NCBI GenBank assembly: GCA_045579045.1
Contig: JAZNLL010000030.1
Span: forward strand, 1-35,493
Direction: 5' to 3'
DNA from: Avoscillospira sp045579045
Lineage (GTDB): Bacteria; Bacillota; Clostridia; Oscillospirales; Oscillospiraceae
Length of the DNA: 35,493 nt
Shown: piece after piece, positions 19,230 through 27,544 of the stretch
How positions within the stretch are numbered: the stretch's first letter is position 1
Layout of the letters: every line of letters starts with the position of its first letter
Made by a program: the position numbers and the translations under genes
Notes under the pieces: generated by a model
The model's database searches: none
What the model saw: the letters and a program-made list of their open reading frames with translations, nothing else
What the model was told of the DNA's origin: nothing

Positions 19230-20573
19230 ATGAGCCAACTTAAATTATTTGGCAGCTACAAGGCTGCCACCCGGTTATCACAGAAACCGGAAAATCAAAG
19301 TGCGCACCGCGGTAATGTGGCTGTTGCAGAGGCACCCAAGAAGCGTTTTAAGCCTCTCAAGATTACGGCCCTAGTCCTCGGCTGTCTGCTGGCTGTGGAG
19401 CTTTGTTATTTCTTCTGCGTCTATTCTCAGAACCCGTTTATCACCAAGTGGCGTACCATTTATATCGAGACAGCCATGGACACGCTGAACCACAAGTGGC
19501 TTGCCACTACCATCATTCCCGACGAAATCATTCAGGATGTGATGGATCAAAGAGCGCAGGCGCTGGCTGAACAGATGAACCTCTCTTCCAGCTGGGAGAA
19601 GGACGATAAAAACGATCTGATCAGTGATGCACAGAAGTTCGAGGTTAATGTCTCTGTGGTGGACGAAAAGGAAGCCGCAGAGGAAGCAGCGAGAGCGGCT
19701 TTCTTCAGCATCTACCATGAGCTGGATCGGGCATCTTTTGAGAAATATCTTGAAAAAAATCCCGAAGTTCTGGACAACGGTTGGGACAATATCTATATCA
19801 ATGAAGCCGGCCTGGACGACAGTGGCACCGATATTCAGACCATCCACGGCGAGCAGGTTCTTGCCATTGATGTGCCTAATAAGGTTCTGCTGATCCGTGT
19901 CAAGGGTGACGGCTATATCGGTGTTCTGGCAAAGGCCAAGGATCCCGCCAGACTTTCTGTCCGCCCCTCCTCTCAGTTGGGCGTCACCGGTGAGTCTGCC
20001 GGTGTTATCGCCAAGGCCAACAACGGTGTTCTCTCCATGACCGGCAGTGGCTTTATCGATCCCAACGGCAACGGCAATGGCGGTATTCTGGCCGGTTATG
20101 CCAAGTGCAACGGCAAGGATTACGGCAACACCCACATGGGTTGGGGCTACAAACGTCTGGAGCTTCATGAAGACAATCTCATGTACATCAAGGATGCCGG
20201 TGCTCCCGTAGGTGAAGGCACGACCGACGCTGTAGAATTCCAGCCTGCGCTGATCATTGACGGTAAGATCGTTGTGGACTCCAACTGTGGCTGGACAGGT
20301 CTGCATCCCAGAGCCTGTATCGGTCAGTCGGATAAGTACGAGATCCTCATGCTGGCTATTGAGGGCCGTATGCCCGTCCGTTCTGTGGGTACCCATGTCA
20401 TCGAGTGTGCCGAGATTCTCAAGCGTCATGGCTGTATGCAGGCTATGAATTTGGACGGCGGCACCAGTGCCATCATGTGGTACGACGGCGAATACGTAAT
20501 CAAGTGTTCCAACCAGAACCTTCCTTCCGGCCGTCCTCTGCCTACCGCTTTCGTTTACGAAAGAGCTGAATAA
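19230..20573 (+). CDS. Membrane-anchored phosphodiester glycosidase (NAGPA domain)
   Basis: A 447-residue protein. A basic N-terminus is followed by one membrane helix at about 45-66 ('ITALVLGCLLAVELCYFFCV') and an extracellular domain. The C-terminal half carries NAGPA/DUF2233 features: 'VIAKANNGVLSMTGSGFIDPNG', 'FQPALIIDGKIVVDSNCGW', 'PRACIGQSDKYEILMLAIEG', and 'CMQAMNLDGGTSAIMWYDG', with the NLDGG motif carrying catalytic Asp. Such enzymes remove GlcNAc-type caps from phosphodiesters or act on envelope exopolysaccharide/teichoic polymers. Own promoter upstream and terminator downstream. AAGGAG precedes the ATG. Confidence 0.88.
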   Translation: MSQLKLFGSYKAATRLSQKPENQSAHRGNVAVAEAPKKRFKPLKITALVLGCLLAVELCYFFCVYSQNPFITKWRTIYIETAMDTLNHKWLATTIIPDEIIQDVMDQRAQALAEQMNLSSSWEKDDKNDLISDAQKFEVNVSVVDEKEAAEEAARAAFFSIYHELDRASFEKYLEKNPEVLDNGWDNIYINEAGLDDSGTDIQTIHGEQVLAIDVPNKVLLIRVKGDGYIGVLAKAKDPARLSVRPSSQLGVTGESAGVIAKANNGVLSMTGSGFIDPNGNGNGGILAGYAKCNGKDYGNTHMGWGYKRLELHEDNLMYIKDAGAPVGEGTTDAVEFQPALIIDGKIVVDSNCGWTGLHPRACIGQSDKYEILMLAIEGRMPVRSVGTHVIECAEILKRHGCMQAMNLDGGTSAIMWYDGEYVIKCSNQNLPSGRPLPTAFVYERAE

Positions 20574-20580
20574 CAACATA

Positions 20581-20609
20581 TGCGCACGGCAAATGTCGTG
20601 CGCATTTTT
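20581..20609 (+). terminator. Terminator after the glycosidase gene
   Basis: TGCGCACG / CGTGCGCA stem, 8-nt loop, then TTTTT, between the glycosidase and HD genes. The HD gene starts only 12 nt later, so partial read-through may drive it. Confidence 0.8.
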
Positions 20610-20620
20610 CAGGAGAAATT

Positions 20621-21298
20621 ATGAAACAACCGGAATTTGAACGCATCAATACTTATATGCAAGGCTGCATGAAGGACAGCGCCCATGACCGGGAGCACGT
20701 CTGCCGGGTGCTCTATGCCGCTTTGGATATTGCCAAATCGGAAAAGGATGTCAACTATGACATTCTGATTGCGGCTTGTCTGCTTCACGATATCGGCAGA
20801 CAGGCACAGATTGAAAATCCAAGCCTCTGCCACGCAGAAGTCGGCGCGGAGGCAGCAAAAGAATATCTTTTGGGCTGCGGTTATGGACAGAATTTTGCCG
20901 AGCAAGTGGCCGAGTGCATCCGCTCTCACCGGTTCCGTAAGGACAAGCCTCCCAAATCCATTGAAGCAAAAATTCTCTTTGATGCCGACAAGCTGGATGT
21001 GACCGGTGCCATGGGTGTGGCAAGAACGCTGCTCTATGGAGGCAGGCTCAGCAGACCCCTTTATGCTCTGAAAGCAGACGGAACCGTCTCCGACGGAACA
21101 GATGATGACACATCCAATTTCTTCCAGGAATACAAATTCAAGTTGGAGCGGCTTTATGACCGTTTCTTTACAGCCAGAGGCAAGGAATTAGCTGCTCAAA
21201 GACGGCAGGCGGCAAGGGATTTTTATCACGCTCTGTTGTCCGAGGTTCACGACACTTACAGCGGAAAAGATGCCCTCACAGATCTTCTCGAACCATAA
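20621..21298 (+). CDS. HD-domain metal-dependent phosphohydrolase
   Basis: A 225-residue protein, MKQPEFERINTYMQGCMKDS. HD superfamily ligands: 'HDREHVCRVL' (first His), 'ACLLHDIGR' (His-Asp), 'HAEVGAEAA' and 'FDADKLDVTGAMGVAR' (final Asp). The arrangement matches YedJ/YpgQ-like HD hydrolases that act on nucleotides or related phosphates. The substrate is unknown. AGGAG lies 5 nt before the ATG. A strong bidirectional terminator follows. Confidence 0.85.
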   Translation: MKQPEFERINTYMQGCMKDSAHDREHVCRVLYAALDIAKSEKDVNYDILIAACLLHDIGRQAQIENPSLCHAEVGAEAAKEYLLGCGYGQNFAEQVAECIRSHRFRKDKPPKSIEAKILFDADKLDVTGAMGVARTLLYGGRLSRPLYALKADGTVSDGTDDDTSNFFQEYKFKLERLYDRFFTARGKELAAQRRQAARDFYHALLSEVHDTYSGKDALTDLLEP

Positions 21299-21330
21299 AA
21301 GATGTGCCTCTTTCGAGGCACATCTTTTAT
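21297..21330. terminator. Bidirectional terminator
   Basis: AAAAGATGTGCCTC / GAGGCACATCTTTT perfect stem with a TTTC loop between convergent genes. Confidence 0.92.
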
Positions 21331-22335
21331 TTACTTCTTCACCAGACCGCCTGCAGCTTCCACTTCCTTCAGAACCAGCTGAATGGACTTGATCGCTTCA
21401 GAAACAGTAGCGACAGACAGATCATTTTTACCCTGCAGACCTTCTACAAAGTACTTCAGTTCATTATAGTAGCCACCCAGAGAGGACACATTGCCGCCGA
21501 TATCATTATCGCCCTGGAACTCTTCTTCCATCTTAGGCTGGAAGGGTTCACCTTCGTTGGGATAGACGGTGATGCCGCCGTTATGTACAACAGTTGCCTT
21601 TTCGAACTTCACACGGAAGGTTGCGGTAAAGGGGAAGGTTGCGGGATAATCCCAGCCGGCCTGAATGGCAATACCCACATTGTTTCCATAGCCGTACAGG
21701 GCATTGATGTGCTGGATCACACCTTCTGCATCGCGATAAGCCTGAGCCTGCACACGGTCAGGCTCACCCATGATATAACGGACAAAGTCCACATCGTGAA
21801 CGTGCATATCCACAGCCACACCGCCGCTGCGCTCGATGGTATGGAGCCAATTCTCGCTGGCCCAGTCGGGTCTGCCGCTGATGCGGGTAAATTCACCGGA
21901 AAGAACCTTTCCGTAAACACCGGAATCGACAGTTTCCTTCAGCCACTTATACTCTGTCCACTGGCGGATGACCTGACCGACCTGCACCTTGACACCTGTC
22001 TCAGCTTCAGTCTTCAGAAGCAGATCCATCTCCTCTGCCTTGATGCAGACAGGCTTTTCCACGAAGACATGCTTACCGGCCTTCATGGCAGCAACAGCAT
22101 GAGCGGTATGGAGATCGGTGGGCAGGCAGATATCGATAACATCCACATCGGCCTGTTGGATCAGATCCATGCCGTATTCATAATAGGCAGTTCCCTCACC
22201 CATGAGCTTTTCGGCAAAATCCTTCCGGGGATCAGCAACAGCAACTACCTTGACACCCAGATTTTCCAGCGCTGCATAGCAGGCAGCATGCATACCGCCC
22301 ATAAAACCGCAGCCGATCAAACCAACTTTAATCAT
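21331..22335 (-). CDS. Gfo/Idh/MocA family oxidoreductase
   Basis: A 334-residue NAD(P)-dependent sugar/polyol dehydrogenase. The N-terminal Rossmann motif is 'KVGLIGCGFMGGMHAACYAAL' without its initial residues (about 3-22). The family motif 'HVFVEKPVC' and the substrate-site 'GGVAVDMHVHDVDFVRYIMG' follow, with conserved H and D. It resembles inositol 2-dehydrogenase or related sugar dehydrogenases. It begins 1 nt after the end of the upstream sugar isomerase, so the two act in one catabolic step series, probably on a keto-sugar or inositol. Confidence 0.9.
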   Translation of the reverse strand: MIKVGLIGCGFMGGMHAACYAALENLGVKVVAVADPRKDFAEKLMGEGTAYYEYGMDLIQQADVDVIDICLPTDLHTAHAVAAMKAGKHVFVEKPVCIKAEEMDLLLKTEAETGVKVQVGQVIRQWTEYKWLKETVDSGVYGKVLSGEFTRISGRPDWASENWLHTIERSGGVAVDMHVHDVDFVRYIMGEPDRVQAQAYRDAEGVIQHINALYGYGNNVGIAIQAGWDYPATFPFTATFRVKFEKATVVHNGGITVYPNEGEPFQPKMEEEFQGDNDIGGNVSSLGGYYNELKYFVEGLQGKNDLSVATVSEAIKSIQLVLKEVEAAGGLVKK

Positions 22336-22336
22336 A

Positions 22337-23179
22337 TTACAGAACTCCTCTCATGATCCGCTCCATGGAAGCGGAAGTGTTATAAATGATCTGGTCAGAA
22401 CCCTGAGCATACTGAGGGATCATCTCGCCCGCAGCCCAACCTTCATAGCCGATGGCCTTGAAAGCAGCCATAACGGCCTTCCAGTCCACATCACCGGCCA
22501 GCAGATCCACAAAGGCATTGAGACCGCCGGGATTACGGCGATAGTCCTTGAAATGGACTTTCTTAATGCGCTTGCCCAGGATGGTGATCCAATGCTCGGG
22601 ATAGCCGGAATAGACCACATTACCTGTATCAAAGTAGACACCGACCATGTCGCTGCCGACAGCATCAATAAACTGACGCATCTCCAGCGGAGACAGGAGC
22701 ATCTTATTCCAGACATTTTCAATGCCGATCTCCACGCCGTATTCCTCTGCCACGGGAACCAGCTTCTTGATTTCCTCCAAGGCGCGGTCATAGGCCACAT
22801 CGTAGGGAATCACAGGCCGCTCCGGTACAAATTCCACAGAAACACTGCCGGGAACCACCAGAACCGTCTCAGCCCCCAGTGCCTTGGCACAGCGGATCTG
22901 GTGAACAATCAGGTCATGGGCACGCTGCCGTTCTGCAGGATCATCTGAGGTCAAAGAATCGCCCCAGCACAGACCGTTGGAAAGGCTGGGAATGACCATG
23001 CCCAATTCATCGGCATAGGCTTTCAGGCTTGCCAGCTGCTCATCGGTGGCCTCCGGGCTGATCTCGCCGGTGGCATCCAAGGCCAGTTCAATGCCCTCAA
23101 AACCGGCATCCTTTGCCAGTTTGATAGCCTCTCGGTTGGTCTTTCCCACGAAAGACCAGATGTTAATAGACTTTTTCAA
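22337..23179 (-). CDS. Sugar phosphate isomerase/epimerase (TIM barrel)
   Basis: A 280-residue xylose-isomerase-like TIM barrel (AP endonuclease 2 superfamily). Metal-site pieces are visible: 'GIELALDATGEISPE', 'VEIGIENVWNKMLLS' (Glu), 'VGVYFDTGNVVYSG' (Asp), 'IKKVHFKDYRRNP' (His), and 'GWAAGEMIPQYAQG' (Glu). The start is TTG (23179) with AGGGATG just upstream; no better ATG exists in frame. It is immediately followed by the Gfo/Idh oxidoreductase and lies 43 nt after the GTPase pair. Substrate unknown. Confidence 0.88.
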   Translation of the reverse strand: MKKSINIWSFVGKTNREAIKLAKDAGFEGIELALDATGEISPEATDEQLASLKAYADELGMVIPSLSNGLCWGDSLTSDDPAERQRAHDLIVHQIRCAKALGAETVLVVPGSVSVEFVPERPVIPYDVAYDRALEEIKKLVPVAEEYGVEIGIENVWNKMLLSPLEMRQFIDAVGSDMVGVYFDTGNVVYSGYPEHWITILGKRIKKVHFKDYRRNPGGLNAFVDLLAGDVDWKAVMAAFKAIGYEGWAAGEMIPQYAQGSDQIIYNTSASMERIMRGVL

Positions 23180-23222
23180 TGTACATCCCTATCCTTTCTT
23201 ACGGAATTCTCCGTTTATTCAC

Positions 23223-24161
23223 TTAAAATGTCGCAACTTCTTCCTCTGCCGGGTCGGCGGGGGCTACAGCGACAGCTGTCAGCACAGGGCCGATGCCGCG
23301 ATAAGCAGAATGATACTGGACGGAAATATGGGCCTTGACCATGACCCAGCTTCTGGGTTTCAGACTGTTGCTGTCTGCCCACTTACAAGGCAGTCCCATG
23401 AAGGTAATATCATCTGCACAGCAGGTCATGACAAATCTGCCCGGAGCGAACATGCCGTCTTTTTCTTTACGGAGTTTTGCTACCTGACCCTTGAAACAGA
23501 CAGTTTTCTTATCGTACTTATCCGGCTCTTCAGTAATATCCCGATAGAACAGCGCATAATCCTCATCCTTGATAACAATGGTAGGCGCATTGATATCAAA
23601 GGGCAGCGGGTCTTCAATATCGTCAAAGACCGTATTGCCGTCCACATAGTCATAGACGATATCAATACGGCGGTTGATGGCGCGAGCCAATTTGTGGAAG
23701 GGCATAATATCCGCTCCCACCGGCACGCGGTTAAAGACGACCATCTCGGCTCCGGTCAGTTTATCCACCACCAAGGAGCGCATATTGGTATTGTAGCTCA
23801 TAATGGTGGTTGCATCGGCAAACATGACTTCCTGAGCGATCTGCCAGTTTTCCGGCATCTTCTCATAGAAATCCCCTGCCAGACGCATACCGTTCAGCTC
23901 CACCACCACACGCTGGGCCTTGTATTTCTTTTCCAGAGCAGACAAAGTGTCTGCTGTCAGCTCGTCCAGATCATCGATGATATGCTGATAAACATTGGTG
24001 TGGGGATAGGTGGAGCTGTCATACTCTTCCTCCCCCTCTTCGCAGACCAGAAGCAACGTACGCTCTCCGGCATTGAATCGAGGGTCCTCCAATGTTTCCT
24101 GTATAAATTTCGTCTTGCCGGACTCCAGAAATCCGGTAAAGGCATAGACGGGAATGGGCAT
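23223..24161 (-). CDS. CobW-like GTPase fused to YcgQ-type C-terminal domain
   Basis: A 312-residue protein. The N-terminal P-loop 'YAFTGFLESGKTKFIQETL' (Walker A GFLESGKT, about 9-16) and strand 'RVVVELNGM' look like a G3E/CobW domain. However, the CxCC metal motif is absent and the NKxD box reads 'NRVP'. The C-terminal ~90 residues ('TVCFKGQVAKLRKEKDGMFAPGRFVMTCCADDITFMGLPC' in outline) match the TIGR03943/YcgQ C-terminal domain with its 'R-F-x-M-T-C-C-A-D-D' core. YcgQ works with a YraQ/YcgR permease; none is here. Probably metal homeostasis, downstream of a COG0523 GTPase by 11 nt. Confidence 0.8.
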   Translation of the reverse strand: MPIPVYAFTGFLESGKTKFIQETLEDPRFNAGERTLLLVCEEGEEEYDSSTYPHTNVYQHIIDDLDELTADTLSALEKKYKAQRVVVELNGMRLAGDFYEKMPENWQIAQEVMFADATTIMSYNTNMRSLVVDKLTGAEMVVFNRVPVGADIMPFHKLARAINRRIDIVYDYVDGNTVFDDIEDPLPFDINAPTIVIKDEDYALFYRDITEEPDKYDKKTVCFKGQVAKLRKEKDGMFAPGRFVMTCCADDITFMGLPCKWADSNSLKPRSWVMVKAHISVQYHSAYRGIGPVLTAVAVAPADPAEEEVATF

Positions 24162-24172
24162 AGTTTCTCTCC

Positions 24173-25279
24173 TTACAATCCGAACAACTCAGCCAGATGA
24201 TGCTCACAGATATCAGAGCCAATGACGCACAAACGACCGGTCACTCCGGCAGCGCCACGGCGAATATCGGCTTCGCCGGGAACATAGTCAAAGTGAATCC
24301 ACTGACCCTCCTTGGCGGCTACGATGCCCTTGGCACGCAGCACCAAACCATGTTCCTCGGAATCGAAGGCTGCAAGCACAGCTTTAATTTCTTCTTCCGT
24401 GAACTTCTTGGGTGTTTCCGTACCCCAGCTGGTGAACACTTCATCGGCATGATGATGGTGATGATGCTCATGATCGTGACAGCAATGCTCATCGTGATCG
24501 TGATGATGGTGCTCATGATCGTGGCAGCCACAGTCGCAATGTTCATCATGATGGTGATGATGTTCATGGTGTTCGTGGCAGCAATGTTCATCGTGATCAT
24601 GATGGTGTTCATGATCGTGGCAGCCGCAGTCGCAATGCTCATCATGATGGTGATGATGTTCCTCTTCCAGTTCATGGAGCATCGTATTTCCCTGTTCCAT
24701 AGCCTGCAGAATCTGTGTGCCTGTCAGCTGATCCCAAGGGGTCGTCACAATGACGGCATTGGGGTTCTTTTCCTTCAAGAGCTCTACACAGGTGTGGAGC
24801 TTTTCTTCGGAAATGCCATCGGTACGGCTAAGGATGATGGTACCGGCAGTTTCCACCTGATTGTTATAGAACTCACCAAAGTTCTTCATATACATCTTGC
24901 ATTTGCCGGCATCGGCAACAGTGACCAGATTGCCCAGAGAAACCGTATCGCTGACCACCTTCTCCACGGCAGCTTCCACATCGCTGAGCTTGCCAACACC
25001 GGAGGGCTCGATGAGAATACGGTCAGGAGCATACCGGCTGATAACCTGTTCCAAAGCATTTCCGAAATCGCCCACCAGAGAGCAGCAAATGCAGCCGGAA
25101 TTCATTTCGGTGATTTCGATACCGGCATCCTGCAAAAAGCCGCCGTCAATACCGATCTCGCCAAACTCATTCTCAATGAGAACCAGCTTCTGTCCCGCAT
25201 AGGCTTCTTTGATCATCTTCTTGATGAGGGTCGTCTTGCCTGCTCCAAGGAAACCGGAATAAATGTCAATTTTTGTCAT
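24173..25279 (-). CDS. COG0523 (CobW/G3E) GTPase with His-Cys-rich metal tract
   Basis: A 368-residue metallochaperone-type GTPase. Walker A is GFLGAGKT (9-16), the metal motif GCICC sits at 62-66, and Walker B is 'RILIEPSG'; 'SRTD' (151-154) replaces NKxD. Residues 208-276 form a duplicated His/Asp/Cys tract of about 31 residues per unit, each with HHHHHDEHCDCGCHDHEHHH. The CobW C-terminal domain follows ('LVLRAKGIVAAKEGQWIHFDYVPGE...RLCVIG'). Such proteins deliver zinc or other metals under limitation. First gene of the leftward cluster, with promoter at 25318-25345. Confidence 0.9.
   Translation of the reverse strand: MTKIDIYSGFLGAGKTTLIKKMIKEAYAGQKLVLIENEFGEIGIDGGFLQDAGIEITEMNSGCICCSLVGDFGNALEQVISRYAPDRILIEPSGVGKLSDVEAAVEKVVSDTVSLGNLVTVADAGKCKMYMKNFGEFYNNQVETAGTIILSRTDGISEEKLHTCVELLKEKNPNAVIVTTPWDQLTGTQILQAMEQGNTMLHELEEEHHHHHDEHCDCGCHDHEHHHDHDEHCCHEHHEHHHHHDEHCDCGCHDHEHHHHDHDEHCCHDHEHHHHHHADEVFTSWGTETPKKFTEEEIKAVLAAFDSEEHGLVLRAKGIVAAKEGQWIHFDYVPGEADIRRGAAGVTGRLCVIGSDICEHHLAELFGL
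24450..24658. repeat. In-frame tandem duplication encoding a His-Cys metal tract
   Basis: Two units of roughly 93-96 bp within the GTPase gene, dominated on the plus strand by ATGATG/CATGATCGTG-type runs. Near-identity between units suggests recent duplication and likely length variation among strains. Confidence 0.75.
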
Positions 25280-25317
25280 TTGTTTTACACCTTCATTTCA
25301 AATTTTCACTACTATTT

Positions 25318-25345
25318 ATTATAACACCGGTAATTCAAAAATCAA
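25318..25345 (-). promoter_or_regulatory. Promoter of the GTPase/sugar cluster
   Basis: Minus strand TTGATT (25345-25340), 16-nt spacer, TATAAT (25323-25318), about 38 nt before the start codon. No palindromic Zur box was obvious. Confidence 0.65.
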
Positions 25346-25360
25346 TATTTACCTGTTCTG

Positions 25361-25369
25361 CATAGAATA
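25361..25369 (+). promoter_or_regulatory. Possible mother-cell sigma (sigma-K/E-like) -10 element
   Basis: CATAGAATA matches the -10 pattern CATAnnnTA of sigma-K and is close to that of sigma-E, 26 nt before the first gene of the spore-wall-like operon. A clear -35 is not visible, so this is weak. Confidence 0.35.
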
Positions 25370-25395
25370 TACCATGTGTGAAAGGAGGGATGTTT

Positions 25396-25782
25396 TTGGC
25401 CTCCCAAGGCTCTGTGATCGCAAGAGTTTATACATCCGATGCTTTTTTTCCTTTACGCAACGTGCCGGTCATCTTTACGCAAACTGATGCAGAAAAGAAA
25501 AAGCTGCTGGCAATCCGATATACCAACTCCAGCGGGCTGACAGAACCCTTATTCATCGAAACACCGGAAACAGCTGAATCCTTATCTCCCGGTGCCGCAT
25601 TGAAGCCTTATGCCACAGTCGATATACAGGTGGAATATCCAGGTTACGGCGGGATAACAGCAGAAGGTGTACAGGTATTTCCCGGCTCGGAGACCATTCA
25701 GGGACTCCAATTAAGACCTCTGCCTGTAACATCCGCAGAAAACGGCAGTACAAAAATTCCCGGTTCTTCCCAGAATTTATAG
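25396..25782 (+). CDS. Hypothetical spore-operon protein with beta-rich fold
   Basis: A 128-residue protein from TTG (25396), GGAGG 8 nt upstream; an ATG at 25390 in the same frame is too close to the site. Sequence MASQGSVIARVYTSDAFFPL, then 'VPVIFTQTDAEKKKLLAIRYTNSSGLTEPLFIETP' and 'YATVDIQVEYPGYGGI'. The pattern is of a carboxypeptidase-regulatory/transthyretin-like beta sandwich ('G.V.ARV......PL.NVPV.....T...G.T'). It begins a three-gene operon with SpoIID-like and peptidoglycan-binding proteins, so a spore cortex or coat role is inferred. Confidence 0.7.
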   Translation: MASQGSVIARVYTSDAFFPLRNVPVIFTQTDAEKKKLLAIRYTNSSGLTEPLFIETPETAESLSPGAALKPYATVDIQVEYPGYGGITAEGVQVFPGSETIQGLQLRPLPVTSAENGSTKIPGSSQNL

Positions 25783-25792
25783 GAGGTATTCT

Positions 25793-26989
25793 ATGCCGGA
25801 AACACCGACCGTTTTTCCTTTTATCCCACAATCGATCACCGTCCATTTAGGGCCACCGGACTCCCCTGCTGCCAATGTAACTGTTCCTTTCACGGAATAT
25901 GTGAAGAATGTCGCTTCCGGCGAGATCTATCCCACTTGGGGAGAGAGCGCCCTTCGTGCCAACATTCTGGCCATCATTTCCTATGCGCTGAACCGAGTAT
26001 ATACGGAATACTACCGCAGCCGTGGCTATGACTTTGACATCACCAATAACACAGCGATCGATCAATCCTTTGAGCCGGGACGGAGTTATTTTGAGAACAT
26101 TTCCCGCTTGGTGGACGAACTTTTTGACAATTACATACGCAGAACAGGCTTTATAGAGCCTCTGGCCGCCAAATTCTGCAACGGAACGACCACAACCTGC
26201 GCAGGACTCAGCCAATGGGGGTCGGAAGAACTGGCGCAGCAGGGGTATGATTCTGTAGAAATTCTTCGATATTACTACGGCGATGACATTGAAATCGTCA
26301 CCGATGCACCCATCCGAGGCATTACCGAATCTTATCCGGGAACACCACTACGCATCGGCAGCACAGGGCCGTTTGTCACAGTCATTCAGACAGCGTTGAA
26401 CCGCATCAGCCAAAACTATCCTGCTATTCCGAAGATTTCTCCTGTGGACGGCATTTTCGGTGAGGAAACAGAAGGGGCTGTACGGCAGTTTCAGCAAATT
26501 TTCTCCCTTGCACAGGACGGAATTGTAGGCAAGGCCACATGGTATCAGATTAACCGGATCTATGTGGCAGTTCTTCGGTTGGCAGAGCTGCAGTCTCAAG
26601 GTCAACAGCAATTTTTCATCGGCAGGTATCCCAACGATCTTTCTTTAGGTGATACCGGCGACTATGTTCGCAGAGTGCAATATATGCTCAATGTTCTCAG
26701 CGATTTTATTCCCAGCATTCCACCGCTGACCGAGACAGGAACTTATGATATTGCGACCAGAGATGCCGTAGGTGCATTTCAGCAGTACGTCGGTCTGCCT
26801 ATCACCGGTGCCGTGGATGCCGGAACATGGGATGCCATTTATGAGCAGTTTTCCTCTGTGGAAAGCGAGGTCTTTGACCAGGCCGTACTATTCCCGGAAA
26901 CAGAAGATTTTTCCGACAGCAGTCGCATGGATCAATTCCCGGGACAAAATCTCACACCCGGCAGCAACGACGGAGGGACAGCCACATGA
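25793..26989 (+). CDS. SpoIID-like domain protein with two peptidoglycan-binding domains
   Basis: A 398-residue protein. Residues ~20-165 resemble the SpoIID/LytB amidase-enhancer domain: 'VPFTEYVKNVASGEIYPTWGESALRANILAIISYALNRVY' (Glu of the SpoIID 'E-M-P' position) and 'CAGLSQWGSEELAQQGYDSVEILRYYYG'. The latter corresponds to SpoIID's 'GMSQ.GA..MA..G....ILKHYY'. Two PG_binding_1 domains follow (about 190-255 and 275-345, each 'V...Q..L......P......D..FG..T..AV..FQ'). No signal peptide is seen, as in some spore-targeted proteins. AGGAGG precedes the ATG. Confidence 0.8.
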   Translation: MPETPTVFPFIPQSITVHLGPPDSPAANVTVPFTEYVKNVASGEIYPTWGESALRANILAIISYALNRVYTEYYRSRGYDFDITNNTAIDQSFEPGRSYFENISRLVDELFDNYIRRTGFIEPLAAKFCNGTTTTCAGLSQWGSEELAQQGYDSVEILRYYYGDDIEIVTDAPIRGITESYPGTPLRIGSTGPFVTVIQTALNRISQNYPAIPKISPVDGIFGEETEGAVRQFQQIFSLAQDGIVGKATWYQINRIYVAVLRLAELQSQGQQQFFIGRYPNDLSLGDTGDYVRRVQYMLNVLSDFIPSIPPLTETGTYDIATRDAVGAFQQYVGLPITGAVDAGTWDAIYEQFSSVESEVFDQAVLFPETEDFSDSSRMDQFPGQNLTPGSNDGGTAT

Positions 26990-27507
26990 GAAATCCGGAA
27001 ACTTATCTCGGCAATCCCATTCTCAGCCTGCAGACCATGCTGCGGCAAATCTCCGATTTTGACAACAGAATTCTGCCCGTTGTTCCGGACGGATTATACG
27101 GACCAAGCACCTATGCCTCCGTTCGCTCCTTTCAGGAGACCTACGGTTTACCGGTAACGGGAGAAGTCGATCAGCAGACATGGGAGACAATTGTACGTGC
27201 ATGGGAAGCCATTCTTCCCGAGCGGGTTCAGCCGAGAACAGAACCCTTGTGGTTTCCGGGACAGACGGTTCTCCCGGGAGAAGAAAACAACCACCTATAC
27301 ATTGTTCAGGCAATGCTTCTGGTTCTTTCCAAATTTTATCCGGAATTATCCGCACCGCCTGTGGACGGCATTTTGAACCCGGCGACACAACAGGATCTGC
27401 AATGGATTCAATCCAAAACCGGACTTCCGGAAACCGGCAATCTGAACACTCTCACATGGCAGGCGCTTAACAGTCTTTACAGAGTTGCCATCGGCTCAGG
27501 AATATGA
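26986..27507 (+). CDS. Peptidoglycan-binding domain protein
   Basis: A 173-residue protein, MRNPETYLGNPILSLQTMLR. Two PG_binding_1 domains at about 8-70 ('VVPDGLYGPSTYASVRSFQETYGLPVTGEVDQQTW') and 98-168 ('PVDGILNPATQQDLQWIQSKTGLPETGNLNTLTW'). No catalytic domain or signal peptide. It overlaps the preceding SpoIID-like gene by 4 nt (ATGA), so the two are translated together and probably form one cell-wall-binding complex. Confidence 0.85.
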   Translation: MRNPETYLGNPILSLQTMLRQISDFDNRILPVVPDGLYGPSTYASVRSFQETYGLPVTGEVDQQTWETIVRAWEAILPERVQPRTEPLWFPGQTVLPGEENNHLYIVQAMLLVLSKFYPELSAPPVDGILNPATQQDLQWIQSKTGLPETGNLNTLTWQALNSLYRVAIGSGI

Positions 27508-27512
27508 GAAAT

Positions 27513-27534
27513 GCCCTCCTCATGTGAGGAGGGC
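27513..27534. terminator. Bidirectional terminator
   Basis: GCCCTCCTCA-TG-TGAGGAGGGC perfect stem between the convergent spore-wall operon and flavodiiron gene. Confidence 0.85.
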
Positions 27535-27544
27535 AGAAATTTCT

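Noticed and set aside
19371..20579. Minus-strand frame opposite the phosphodiester glycosidase gene
   Set aside because: Antisense shadow; the plus frame has the NLDGG motif, a membrane anchor and a promoter.
24450..24658. Repetitive ATGATG/CATGATCG tract looked at first like a CRISPR-like or satellite array
   Set aside because: Units are in frame within the GTPase gene and encode the His-Cys tract; there are no unique spacers between repeats.
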